Below, in pieces: positions 34,462 through 45,238 of a DNA stretch of 64,000 bases. The stretch is from Dactylonectria macrodidyma (taxonomy: Eukaryota; Ascomycota; Sordariomycetes; Hypocreales; Nectriaceae). Numbering within the stretch: position 1 is the stretch's first letter; each line of letters opens with the position of its first letter. A program made the position numbers and the translations under genes. Under the pieces are notes generated by a model, which searched no databases, had not been told where the DNA came from, and was given only the letters and a program-made list of their open reading frames with translations. The stretch lies in assembly GCA_020744425.1 (NCBI GenBank), contig JAGMUV010000001.1:4588001-4652000 (forward strand), given 5' to 3'.

Positions 34462-36090
34462 ATGAGCAGCCCTAAGTCCAGGCACAGTTCCAGGGTCTCC
34501 AGTCCCAAGTCAGCAGCAGCCGCCGCGACATCAGCTCCCATTGCGGCCGTACGTTTTTCCTCCAGACCTCTAGAAGCTGGAGTCCCAGATGGTTCTTTAC
34601 ATACTTCCCACTAACTAAATCAGGACCCCCAATTCGAGAATGGAGGCGAGCACGATGATACAACCTCAGCATATAGGTATCATGCTCCCACGACCTCTCT
34701 CTTCAGCGGCCCTGTACATGTGCTGACACACCACTTCGAACTCACCAGCGAGGCAATCGACTCGACGGTTTCCCTGACCGACAGCATTCGAGACTTTCGT
34801 AACATCCACGGGCGTACCTACGGGAATTCCAAGACGACCGAGTACTGGTGCGACACGACATGGCCCACCATTCCACGAGCCAACACAAGGCTACGGCCAA
34901 GCTGGCTTGTGGACTTCTGATCAGTTCGACTGACACTTTGTGCAGGGCCCCGAACGACGATCGGCAAAATGAAGGTCTGGATATAACGTGAGTATCGCCA
35001 TTACTCGGCTCGCGTCCTTGTCCTGTGGCTCGGCAGTCTGCCTCAGTGCTCATAGTCTTGTAACATTTCTCGCTGAACGAATATCCCAGACACCACTACA
35101 TCCTTCTGTACTTCGACAACAAACTATTCCAAGCTCCCATTAGCGACAGTCCACAGGTGCGCCATCCGCTTGCCGATGCTCATTTGTCTACCTTGACACC
35201 AACGTTGTGGATCTAACACGGCGCTTCTTTCCGATAGAGAGTGTTGGATGTGGGAACGGGCACAGGTATATGGGCAATGTGAGTGTGATGATAGAGCCCG
35301 CCTTGCATCTATCACACGCTAATTTCCTCCTGTCTACTAGAGACTTTGCAGACCAGTTTCCCTCGGCTCAAGTCATCGGCACCGACATTTCTCCCATCCA
35401 GCCTGCGTGGGTACCTCCCAACTGCGAGTTCTTCATAGACGACGCTCAACTCGACTGGACATGGCCCGACAACCACTTTGACTACATCCATATCCGAGAT
35501 CTCTACGGCAGCATTGACGACTGGGCTGCACTATACAAAAAGGCATTCGCCCACCTCAAGCCCGGCGGTTGGTTTGAGGACCTCGAGCTCGACATCCGTG
35601 CCCACTCCGACGTTGTAACCGACCCTGAGCACATCTTCCACCGCTGGAACAATGTCTTCCAGGACGCCGGCGAGAAGCTTGGCAAGACATTCAAGATTGC
35701 CATCGGCTCACGCATGCGTGACCTCATGGATGATACGGGCTTCGTCGAGGTCACGGAGCGCAAGTTCCGCCTCCCCATGAGCGCCTGGTGCCTCGATCCC
35801 AAGTTGAAGGAGATTGGTCAGTTTGTGCAAATGTTTGTGGACGGCGGCTTGGAGGGCTTTGGGCTGTACCTCTTGACACAGATCATGGGTTGGGAGTACG
35901 ACGAGTGCCAGGTCTTCATCGCCGAGATGAGGCAGGCACTGAGGAATAAGAAGCTCAACCCTTACTATGAGGTGTAAGTCTCTTCTGTTTTGTTATATGC
36001 GCGCGCATTCCTGCTTGCAAAACCGGTCACTAACTTGGGAATAGGACTTTGGTGTATGGGCGCAAACCCGAGGAGACAACTGCTGAATGA
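34462..36090 (+). CDS. LaeA-like SAM-dependent methyltransferase, copy 1
   Basis: Eight exons: 34462-34548, 34624-34676, 34749-34847, 34946-34987, 35090-35156, 35238-35278, 35341-35973, 36045-36090; 355 residues, every phase consistent. The N-terminal 60 residues are Ser/Ala-rich. The segment GRTYGNSKTTEYWAPNDD leads into HHYILLYFDNKLFQAPI, diagnostic of the fungal LaeA/UMTA group. SAM motif I is VLDVGTGTGIWAIDFA, followed by VIGTDISPIQPAW (motif II) and LKPGGWFEDLEL (post-motif). It ends YGRKPEE. LaeA itself is a nuclear regulator of secondary metabolism, but most paralogues in this group have unknown substrates. Shares family, not strand, with the gene at 40.7-42.2 kb. Confidence 0.92.
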
Positions 36091-36401
36091 ATGGCCGACA
36101 GGATCCAGGTCCGCTTGTGCGTTGTATCGACGGGTTTGTGTTCTGGCGGCCTCAAGTTGTAGCGCCGGTGGTGCGATTAGCTAACTAGATGTTCCATGCG
36201 TCCTGCATCTTAGTCTTTATGTTCTAGACACCATAGCATATGCTCTATATGCCATCATTTCACCCACAGAGCATCCAGCATGCTGTCATTACAACGCCAG
36301 GCTTGTCATCTCCAAGACCTATGAGGAAAGACCAAGGGAAAGGACTAGGCTGAATGCGATTTTTTCGGCATCTATCGCTGATATTGCCCTATTCTACATC
36401 A
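36091..36401. other. Intergenic, 3' side of methyltransferase and F-box pseudogene
   Basis: Nothing recognised. Confidence 0.4.
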
Positions 36402-37627
36402 TTATCCCATCCGTTCTGCTTCCCACCCAGTTAGTAATTTGTTTGCTCCATAGCAGGTTTTGATATGCTCCACAAAGCCCTCTCGACAATGCAGGCGAGT
36501 TGTCAAGGCACGAAGAGGGCGACTCGGACGAATACCCCGCGGGGCGAGACCTTCCAAAACAGCAGCAGGTAGGAGTCCTTGTGAGTGTAGCGCTTTGACA
36601 CGACGGCAGCCCTTGCAAAGACGCCCACTATCTGCACTAGTTCCACTCAAGTAAGGCATGCGAATAGACGCCATACCACCAAAGTCATCCTCAACGAGGT
36701 TTGATCTCTCTGGCATCCGCGATAGATCGCATCCTGGGGGCTCCAAAGGCGCCTTGTGAAACCACTTGAAGATCCAAAACTCCCGTAAACTCATGCCTTG
36801 AGGGGGAGATATCGGCATGAGGTTGGCAACATTTTCGGTAGATCCATGCACCTCGATTGCCAGTTGTTTAACTTACTTCACGCTGACCAGACGATATACT
36901 TTTCGGCGGGAAACATGGAGCATGACACCATAAGTGCTAGGGATGCTATGCAATATTGGGAGCTTTTTAAGGTGGTTGTTAGTTAGGTGAAAACATTTCC
37001 GGGCCATGTTGAGCGTGGTCACGCGTAGGGCATAATTTTGGTGAAGGCATTCGAAGCATACTCGCTCGCAAGTCGGCAGGAAGAGAAAGGCGCCAAAGTC
37101 GAGGCAAGACACGCACCGCTTTGCCCGAAGTGTCTGTCGAAGTAATGTAGCTGAGTGGTATCGTAATAGTTGGGGTTTTCCAAGCGCGACGAGTACAAAC
37201 GGCGCGTGTTCCAGCAATTCTTTGTACGCGGGAAGAGCCTCGACTGTCGCTTTGCCCTGCGGGAGACCCGCGAAAGCCGAGACAAGGCTTGGAAATCGAG
37301 GAGATTGAGAATAAAAAAAAGGAGCTCTGGAGGTAGAATGTCTATTCGCCCCATTGATGAATTAACGTACTCTTGATGAATGGGTGATCTCTTTGGAAGA
37401 GACAAGTTTCGAATCATTCCACCCAAGTCCGACTCTTGGGTGCAGGTGAGCTTGTCGATAAGCTCTTCAGAGAAGATACGTTCTAATGGCATGCTTGTCA
37501 GCGAACTTTGTGGCAAGTTTAGGAGAAGATGGAGTAGCCAGTTGGGGGGCTGGAAGATTGGCTTGGGTGCATTGTTGGCTTCACGGAGGATGATGGATGA
37601 TGGATGATGGTGGCGAAGGGAAGACAA
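36402..37627 (-). pseudogene. F-box/zinc-motif protein pseudogene, paralogue of the gene at 56.7-57.8 kb
   Basis: Read on the minus strand, three collinear segments match the intact paralogue: an F-box-like helix pair (DILPPELLFFILNLLDFQAL), a Cys pattern (RCVSCLDFGAFLFLP then CERVCFECL), a middle part (HLKKLPILHSIPSTYG, VSVK..QLAIEVHGS) and the C-terminus (CKGCRRVKAL, HIKTCYGANKL). The frame is lost after SRRAK near 37250 by a one-base change with no splice sites. An in-frame TAA at about 36873-36875 interrupts 'VSVK*VKQLAIEVHGS'. Two independent lesions make a pseudogene; the homologous paralogue shows what was intended. No upstream ATG ambiguity changes this. Confidence 0.8.
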
Positions 37628-37770
37628 GCATGTCGCGTCAAAAGCGTTAAGATAACTTACTTCAGCACGTACTCACCGGCGTCGGAATGACAGTGGCGCT
37701 AAAAGATGCGGTGCTCCTTCCTGGCTGGTTGCTATTGCAAGGCAGTCCCGGATCTTAATAACACCCTGCC

Positions 37771-38295
37771 TTACTTATACTTAAGCAAGCCAAGGGATTC
37801 CACTGGTAGCGGAAACGCCATTCTTTCTTCATTAAGTTTCCTAGCCCAGGCTCTACAAAACCAAGTTTCTAGTTCAGCTTGCCTCCGTGAAGATTGAACA
37901 GTCTTCATACTTACGCAGGTAGTGTAGCGCTGAGCTGCAGTGGGTTGAGGGGGCAATCACATGCCTGTCCCTAGGCTACCTACCTACCTGTGGCTTCCTC
38001 GTCTATCTAGCCCATCAACAATAACATCACAACTCAACCCAACACATTGCTAACCGACTCGCGCCGACGCTTCGGCAATCTGAGTCGCCACGACGATACG
38101 AACCAGACCACTTACCTGGCCGCACTTGGCTTTGGCATTCTCGCAGAGGGCACATCGTTCGGCACGAGTACAGATATGGGACGGATCATGATGCATTTGC
38201 TCGATGCAACATGAGCACGGTGCGTCCCCGTTGGGCTGAGGCACGAACACGTCGGCAGGGAAGGGCCATTCTTTCAGCGTCCATCCGTCCAAGCC
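37771..38295 (-). CDS. Small Cys-rich protein gene, partial model (5' exon not found)
   Basis: Three minus-strand exons with matching phases: 38295-38116, 37934-37915 (20 nt) and 37852-37771. The first is preceded by TTCTAG and followed by GTAAGT; the others are bounded by CTGCAG, GTAAGT and TTGTAG. The 60-codon exon encodes a Trp/Pro start (GLDGWTLKEWPFP) and a Cys/His cluster: PCSCCIEQMHHD, HICTRAERCALCENAKAKCG. Seven Cys and several His in about 40 residues suggest zinc binding. The last exon ends LPVESLGLLKYK. I found no initiating exon; the ATG at about 38330 is separated from the first exon by an in-frame TAG that is itself the acceptor. Could also be a relic. Unrecognised family. Confidence 0.35.
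37872..37906 (+). repeat. Dispersed 35-bp repeat, copy A
   Basis: GTTCAGCTTGCCTCCGTGAA.. matches 40297-40331 with three mismatches. It lies inside an inferred intron of the Cys-rich gene. Confidence 0.75.
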
Positions 38296-38499
38296 CTAGA
38301 AGATGATCGGGGCCGAGCGGAGCGCAGACATGATGTGGAATGATCGAGAGATGGTCAATGATGCCGTCGTGAGAAGAACATCTTAGCTGCGCAACCACAA
38401 GCGACGCCCAGTCCCTCACGAGCACATCAGAATCCTCGTTCACTACCTAGCCAAATTGAGCATCACAACATCTCAAGTACTACTACTACCAGCATGTTA

Positions 38500-38770
38500 C
38501 TGACATCGTACGTTTCCTTCAAGCCGGTTGCTTATCCAAAACTAATTCTTCGTTCTAGAACGCCATCGAAAGCGACTTCTGCCCAAAGTGGTTGGGGCGA
38601 AACAACACCACTACTGGGATCGTTGGGTTAGGACTGAATCTTGAAGTGTACGTTTCTCTCAAGGCTTTTACTACTTATCGACTCCGTACGGTAGTGTTCC
38701 AAACTAACTTGATTCTGAATTCCAGAGCGCGCTTTACGCCTGAAGATCGGACCGAACCAGGCATCGCATA
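38500..38770 (+). other. Possible spliced plus-strand transcript without a clear protein
   Basis: Two intron-like intervals (GTACGT..TTCTAG, about 38510-38559, and GTACGT..TTCCAG, about 38648-38726) bound short exons. The joined reading from ATG 38494 is only about 30 codons. Could be a noncoding RNA, a peptide gene or a relic. Confidence 0.2.
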
Positions 38771-38985
38771 GGCTGCCTTCGTCTTCGGCATCATCTGCTT
38801 CGTTGTGGGTGTTCTTTTTGCTTACACCCGCTCCTGTTCGACAGTAATGAGCTCAAAGCGACCATTTCGTCCTTCGCAGGGTTGTCACTAAAACGAGCCA
38901 CCACGCTGTGCACGCTGGCGATTGACACGATACAGCAGTGAAACGCTCACCAGGCAGAGAGATCCTTGGAGCATATCCTTGGAGC

Positions 38986-40214
38986 TCATCCTTGGAGCAC
39001 ACACGTCGGTCTTGCCCTTTTCGTGGGGCATTCGCTTCTAGCCCTTGCACTCTTGAAAATTAATTTGCACTCTTCTGGCGCTGTCTGTTGAGGGTCGGTT
39101 GTTCCACGATCATCATTCCACACCAAGAGATTTCGGGGCTGTGTGGTCATGGAAAGGAAGTCGCGGAGAAAGGTTGGCGAGAAGATAGTCCAAGCAAATC
39201 GAGCAAATAAACATTCTAGGGATGCCGCAAATACTCCATCGTAGACCTGCCGGTTATGCCAGTGTTGTTGTATTTCTCCACCCAGTATGGTAGTGAAGGC
39301 ATGCCCAACAACAAAGAGCTCTTGGTCCGTTTGTGGCGTGGTACATTGTTCGGTCGGAGATGCTTCATCGTGAACTTGGTGGTGGTCTTCGCCCATCTCC
39401 AGACTTCCATCCGGAGGGTTATTAGTGTGTCCAACAGGATCGCCCTCTCCTAGGATGCGTAGCGCTAGCTCCTTTTCTTCCACATGGTGGAATTTTGGCA
39501 CGAAGCAAAAGCTCCGCTCGTCGAATATGTGATGGACGTCTTGCCGGAGGTAAATAGAATTTGTGGGTGCATGGATTGCTTCTCTCGAGAAAGACGCCGC
39601 TTGGCCGTAGCTGGTCAAGCGCAAGAGCGTGAGTCCATGTATAAGCAAGGAAACGTTGAATGGGTTCTTACTCCGCCATGCTGTTACTGTTGAACCATTC
39701 CGACTGAGCTGAGGGTACAAGGCGGGCACCGTGCAGACTGAAACCAGCATCGGTGAGGATGCAACATCTCAATATCCTGTTCTTGCCCGCGCGGAATTGA
39801 GGTCTCAGCTTTTCCCAGAGAGGCGGTAGGTTGCCATGACGAAATCTCCAGTCCCTAAAGCGAGCAACGATGGGGTATATGTTGGTCGAGTCTGTATTTG
39901 AGGCTGATGCTGATGCAGGGGCAGGGGCCGGGGTCGAGGATGGCGGAAGGCAGAAGAAGTAGGAGCTCTCTCGAAGTACGCCGTTATTCGGCGGTTCGAC
40001 CCTTGTGCTTCCGTCTCTGTCGTGGGAGAAGTAGCCATCCCATCGATTTCCAGCCAAGATACCGCAGGCTGTATGGACGGTATGGTAATGAGTCCTTCCG
40101 TCGTCGAACGCAGGTATTGAGAATAGGGCGTCGCGGATGTGAGGCTGGGTGCTCGTTCCATATGTTCACGACGGCATCCTGACACGACGGCACATGGCCC
40201 ATTTCGACCCACAT
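38986..40214 (-). CDS. Fungal HNH endonuclease domain protein
   Basis: Model: exons 40214-40194, 40144-39672 and 39610-38986 (372 residues, phases consistent). The 3' intron (GTAAGA..GACCAG) is firm; the first exon and its GTGCCG donor are tentative, since the second exon has no ATG. Family features: HYHTVHTACGILAGNRWDGYF near the N-terminus; a Ser/Pro/Ala linker; CCILTDAGFSLHGARLVPSAQSEW, carrying the first His of the HNH fold; then NSIYLRQDVHHIFDERSF and CFVPK, the Asn and second His region. Many Pezizomycotina carry expanded sets of such HNH proteins (PF13391 type) with unknown biological roles. The usual Cys of the 'C..TG' element is CCILTD here. The C-terminal tail is basic (KSARARSECPTKRARP). 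Likely intact. Confidence 0.7.
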
Positions 40215-40711
40215 TCTAAGACGTTAGGAAAGTAAAAGACTACCTCCAGACTATAGCGACAGCCAGCTAGAGGTCCGCCAACCATGTATGTTACTGGTTG
40301 AGCTTGCCTCCGTGAAGGTTGAAGAGTCTTCGATGTAGCAAGTTGGGGATAAAGGCATAGCTGTTATTAGGCAAGTATTAGGGAAGGCTAGTTGTAAAGA
40401 CTTATCTAAATTAGTATATAAAGCACAACTCTCTAACTCAAATTAGGTAACTCATTATAGTACTTATACCTAGAAAGAAAAAATAGAAAAAAAAGATGGT
40501 GGTTCGTCGAAGAGACTCGCTCTGCCTGACGAAATCCCTGTCGACATGCAAGATGGTCCCATCAGAATGTTATTAGTCTGGGCGGCCGTAATGAAAACAA
40601 ATCTTAAGTTAGAGCCAAAAATGTTATTAATTCATTAAGTACTGAAAATGCCACATTCTCCGCTCTCCGACATTGATCTGAATGCTATCAACCAGCACGC
40701 ACAGGCAACGA
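40215..40711. other. Intergenic, AT-rich, with dispersed repeat copy B
   Basis: Bases about 40340-40500 and 40560-40640 are AT-rich (TTAGTATATAAAGC, TTATTAATTCATTAAG), unlike the flanks. No coding sequence seen. Confidence 0.45.
40297..40331 (+). repeat. Dispersed 35-bp repeat, copy B
   Basis: GTTGAGCTTGCCTCCGTGAA.. matches copy A at 37872-37906 in the same orientation. Confidence 0.75.
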
Positions 40712-42224
40712 TCAAGGTTTCCTCCCCCAGATGAAATACGCTGGGATGTAGAGATGGATTTTCGGATTCTTGAGGTCCGCCCTGACCTCGTCGATGAATA
40801 CCTGGAGTTCGTCGTCGCTCCAGTTGAGAATGCGTGCGAAAACCGCAGGCGTGTACGAATCGACGGCTTTGATCTGCTGTATCTCCTGGCACATGCCGAC
40901 CTCCTTGAGCTTGGGGTCTTTTGGCCACGCACCAATGGGCACCTGTTGTCGCGTCATCAGTTACACGGGGTCCGACAGATATGCAAGATGAGACTGCTAA
41001 CCTTGTGGATTTCTTGCTGGACGTCGACAAATCCCGCCGCTTCCAGCTTTTGCTTCCAGTCAATAACGCAATCGAGGGGCTTGCCAAACTGCGCCAGGCC
41101 GTCACACAAAGTCTTGAGCCAGAACTGGGCATCTGTTGCATCTTTGGCGGTGTCGTCGTCGGAGAGGAATCGCGTGTAGGCCGCCTGGAGCTCGATGTAT
41201 CCGCCGGGGGCTAAATGCTCCAATGCCTGGCTGAATAGCCGATCCTCGTCTCCTATGCATCCTTCCAATTCACGAGCGTGGATCAAGTCGAATGGCTTTC
41301 GGTAGGGCCAATCAGACTCGAAATCGGCGACTTCAAACGCGCAATTCGGGGGGACCCTAAATGAGAAAGGTTGGTTACTGTAACTCGCATTAGAGAGCAG
41401 AAAGTCGCCTTACCATTCAGGTTGGATAGGACTGAGATCAGTGCCGATGACTTCTGCGGACGGGTACTCGCTAAGTCCAAACGTGAGAACAATATTCGAG
41501 GTTGAAGTGAGGATGAAGCATCCGCTGTCAGGGCGTCTTACTCTGCAAAGTCCATGGCCCATTCTCCAGTGCCAGTCCCAAGATCAAGGACTCGTTGGGG
41601 CTCCCTGGCGAAGGGAGCAAGGAACAAGTCGCCTTTGAGTAACAACCGATATATGTGATGCACCAAGTCCATTCTGTCTTGCTCTTCTTCATCATTAGGC
41701 TGTGATGCTACATTTAGCTTCTTTTTGATCTGTTTTCGCTGAGTCATTTGGGGTGAGTACCACTAGATAGCTGCCTTCGCGGTAGGCATGGTACCGACGT
41801 CCGTTCTATTGCGTTGTCAGCGCCTCATCGCATGTTGTCCTTGGGTACAAACCTCATATCTGAACCAAGCATATAATCACCAGTTAGTAATTTTCTCCAG
41901 GATTATCGCTGCCCCAGCGCATCACATACCTATAATTTCTGATGCTCGAGTCTGAGGTTCGAAAGCTAGCCGAACCTTCCCTAGAGGAGCTGTTGAGATC
42001 AGTTGCTTAAATAGTAACGTCTCTTAACTTACGGATCAGTGTATGCAGAATCGTGGTCCCAAGAATCGTCCTGTAAGCGGTGTCAATAAATCAGCACAAC
42101 CACGAGACACGAGACACATGATGATTGATCCAAGGAAGCGACTAACATCGACCTGTAGTGGGTTGTCGGCAAGTGCCTCTTGTGTTTGGGCTGCCGGAGC
42201 ACCCAGCGGCGTTCCTTCAAGCAT
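40712..42224 (-). CDS. LaeA-like SAM-dependent methyltransferase, copy 2 (with 7-nt microexon)
   Basis: Nine exons on the minus strand: 42224-42147, 42070-42033, 41989-41930, 41859-41853, 41805-41761, 41699-41542, 41470-41414, 41356-41002, 40942-40712; 342 residues, all junctions in phase. The 7-nt fourth exon supplies the Tyr-Glu of RNYRYENGRRYHAYREGSY, a family-conserved block, which supports it strongly. Then PNDEEEQDRMDLVHHIY, SAM motif I VLDLGTGTGEWAMDFA, motif II VIGTDLSPIQPEW, and LAPGGYIELQA. The C-terminus is YFIWGRKP. Same family as the 34.5-36.1 kb gene but diverged, so old duplicates or independent members. Substrate unknown. Confidence 0.92.
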
Positions 42225-43383
42225 AGTGATGCAAAATACTGTCTAGTATCGCAACTCCTGACGACGCGATGATTAGATCGAGTCGCTTCCGAGTCCGAGT
42301 CCCACGGGTCTGAAAAATTGTATCACGCTGCTTCCACCAGTTGTGAATGGTGGTTTTTGGGATGTTGAAGTTTTCCTTGGCGTCGCCCGTGGTTGGTTGG
42401 CACCACCCGCAGGGCTTTTCAATGCGGTGATGGGTCATCCAAAGAAGCACCTCTTCCACCTTGTTGTCCGATTATGATCTCTCGATCCGCGAGACAGGTG
42501 GCTTTAATTTGTACACGCGATCTGCAAGAGGCTTCGGCTTGGGACCAGGCTATTTTTCTTCTCACGCCTGGTATTGGCATCTAATTTTCGCATTGCAGGC
42601 ATGGCAGGGAAAGGCAAAAAGGCGGTATCTTCACGTTGACATGGACGAGATATTGGGTTGGTGAGGGGAAGGGGCCTGTATTTCAGCTTCCCCTGTGGTC
42701 GCACCGCTCCCACGTGAGGTACGTGTCGTATTGAGCACGGACGCATTTTTGCACCAACTCGCTAAGTTCATACGGAGTACACCCGTATGGTCCAGGTAGA
42801 GGGGTGTAGAAGGCCGTCGCACCGAAGTCTCTCCATCCCCTGTCACCACTTCTCAGTGGATAATACGTCACTTGTCCGCGACTTTTCCGTATACTCTTTC
42901 TGCTACAAGTCAATTGATCGTGAGCTTCAACCAGAAGGTTTGTCATGTGCGGTGCTCCTTGTAGCAACTCCAGCGGCAACGGCCTATTCTAGTGCTCTTT
43001 GGCTTAAGGCTGTGAAGATGGCTAAATGTGTTAGTGTAGTGCAGAGGAACTACCTGGAGACCCTGGGCAAGCGAGGGTCGATCTGGAAAAGAGACAAGCT
43101 CATTTACAGAAAATCACAAGATGATTCTACCTAATTTTCACAGTTCTATACAGTCCTTTTGTATACCTAGTTCAAGATCATGTGTGGCAGCTCCGAGCTA
43201 GTTGAACCGACCCCTCCAAAATCGGCGACTCGGCCCCACTGCAAGCTCCGATGCCATCCCACATCGGGCCATCATACGAGCTTCAATCCCGGCTTCAACC
43301 TCGACGAACTTCCCACCGTCACCAACTGCCAATCGCCAATTGAGCTGCCAGCTCAATCAAAATTCAGAGCTGAAACATCCGTC
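42225..43383. other. Intergenic with possible coding fragments
   Basis: Minus-strand frame 42217-42459 contains EVLLWMTHHRIEKP and IPKTTIHNWWKQRD, reminiscent of a psq/CENP-B-type helix-turn-helix, possibly a transposase fragment. Minus frame 42683-42979 contains GDRGWRDFGATAFYTPLPGP, protein-like but unrecognised. Neither has a start and splice sites I can support. A TACGGAGTA motif occurs at about 42771. Confidence 0.3.
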
Positions 43384-44366
43384 ATGGAGGCCGCTGTTCC
43401 ACGCATCCGCGCCGTTGCCAGTGCGGGACCGAGCCGGCTTCTGCGGGCTGCTGCATGTTCGATCTATGCTCCGGCGCCGTCTCCGTCTCCCTCAGCTTTC
43501 TCGTCGACGTCGCCATCACCTTCCTCGTCACGCCGCAGCTTCTCCGTCTTCAACCGTCCGGAACCCAACTATCCCGGCCATGTGCCTCTGACCAAAGTCG
43601 AGCGCGTTGGCCTGGCCGTGGGCGCCAGCGTCATGTCCTTCTTCGACCCTTACCGCCATGGTATCGTCTGCCCTATCGCAGCTTCATCTCTTGCCAAGCT
43701 GACTTGTCCTCATCGCTAGACCTCATCGCTGCCACAGGCGAAGCCACGGCAACCCCTTACTTCATCTACCGACTCCGCGACGCCATGCTCGCCGATCCGA
43801 CCGGCCGCCGCATCCTCCGCGAGCGACCGCGCATCTCGTCCAAGACGCTCTCACTCACGGCGCTCCGCGAGCTCCCCGCCAACAGCGTGGGCCGCGCCTA
43901 CGTCGGCTGGCTAGACCGCGAGGGCGTCTCGCCCGACACGCGCGCGGCGGTGCGGTACATCGACGACGAAGAGTGCGCCTACGTCATGCAGCGCTACCGT
44001 GAGTGCCACGACTTCTACCACGCCCTGACGGGTCTGCCTATCGTCCGCGAGGGTGAGGTGGCCCTCAAGGCCTTCGAGTTCGCAAACACTCTGCTGCCCA
44101 TGACGGGCTTGAGCGTCCTGGCCGCTGCCACCATGAAGCGAGGCGAGCGCCGCCGCTTTGCGTCCACCTACCTGCCGTGGGCCATCCGCAATGGCGCCCG
44201 TGCCAAAGACGTCATCAACGTCTTCTGGGAGGAGCGCCTCGAGGACGACGTTGATCAGCTGCGCGCCGAGCTAGGCGTCGAGCGCCCACCCGACATGAGG
44301 GACATCCGGAAGAGGGAGCGCGCGCACAAGAAGCGGCTGCAGGAGATTAAAGAGCGAGGATTTTGA
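43384..44366 (+). CDS. COQ4: Ubiquinone biosynthesis protein Coq4
   Basis: Exons 43384-43660 and 43720-44366 (59-bp intron GTATCG..GCTAG); 307 residues. The N-terminus is a basic, Ser/Ala/Arg-rich mitochondrial presequence of about 55 residues. The mature part begins [20 protein letters not shown]. The zinc-binding signature HDxxHx11E is exact: His189, Asp190, His193 and Glu205. Coq4 organises the CoQ synthome at the inner membrane, matrix side, and has been assigned a C1 oxidative decarboxylation role. Size and all conserved blocks fit fungal Coq4, including the C-terminal [12 protein letters not shown]. The 3' end is convergent with the PDCD5 gene. Confidence 0.97.
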
Positions 44367-44679
44367 TACCCTGAAAAAAGTTGCCTCGATGACGATGCCA
44401 CACAAACACTGCATGTAATATTACGCCACCGGTTTGTACTTCAGTCCAATGTAAGATACGAAAACCAAAGAGGTATAGACAACCAAGCAAAAACCAAAAG
44501 CGACGTTATTTTTTTACCAATACTTTCATATCCTTCCGGCATAAAGGAAGGTCCTGCCCGTCCCACGGCCTCGTCCGTATTGCATCCCTCGTGTCGGTGT
44601 CCTGAACGTACTGTCTGGTCGATATCGTGACACCGTCCCACGAAGAGTTGCTTTCTTTTCCCCTCACCCCACCCACGCC
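44367..44679. other. Intergenic, between convergent COQ4 and PDCD5 genes
   Basis: 3' ends only; nothing else seen. Confidence 0.5.
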
Positions 44680-45238
44680 TTACAAATCGAGCAAATCGTC
44701 ATCGTCGTCGTCCCAGGCCTTGCGGCGACTCACCACAATCTTCTCCTCCTCGTGCTTCTCCGACATGGCGTTGAGGAGGTCCTTGAGCTGAGCCTCGGTG
44801 ACCTTTTGGCGCAGCTGGCCCGACTGCGCGAGCATGATGAGGCGGTCCTCAACGTCGTTGGCGCGCTCCTCCTTGACGAGCCGGATGCGTCCCAGGCGAT
44901 CCGCCGCTTCGGGGTGCAGGATCTGGTTGAGCACGTGCTGCCGTGCTTCGTTTTGCTGCCTGGACAAGGTCGTGTTAGCGTAGCCGGGGCATTCGTGCAG
45001 CTTTGCGGCTGCTTGGCAGAGGAGAAAGGAATGCTGGCTGGTGCGTACTGTTGCTGTTGTTCTTGCTGGCCGGCCGAGGAACCGCCGCCTGAACTGCCGC
45101 CGCCGCCTCCGCCGCCCTGGGCCTTGAGCTGCTCGAGACGAGCTTTCCGGATCTGCAGGGTCGGAGATGTGAGCAGAAGCGCTATGCCATTTCGAAAATG
45201 CAGCAGTGCCTTACCTGTTCTAGTTCTGCGTCATCCAT
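44680..45238 (-). CDS. PDCD5 (TFAR19) family DNA-binding protein
   Basis: Exons 45238-45215, 45152-45049 and 44959-44680; 135 residues, close to the family's usual 110-130. It starts MDDAELEQIRKARLEQLKAQ, the standard N-terminal helix, followed by a Gly/Ser then Gln-rich stretch with low complexity. The core triple-helix bundle is clear: QHVLNQILHPEAADRLGRI, KEERANDVEDRLIMLAQSG and KVTEAQLKDLL. The tail is acidic (DDDDDLLDL). PDCD5 proteins are nuclear/cytosolic; the archaeal members bind DNA and the animal ones act in apoptosis and chaperonin/tubulin control. The fungal role is inferred only. Confidence 0.96.
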
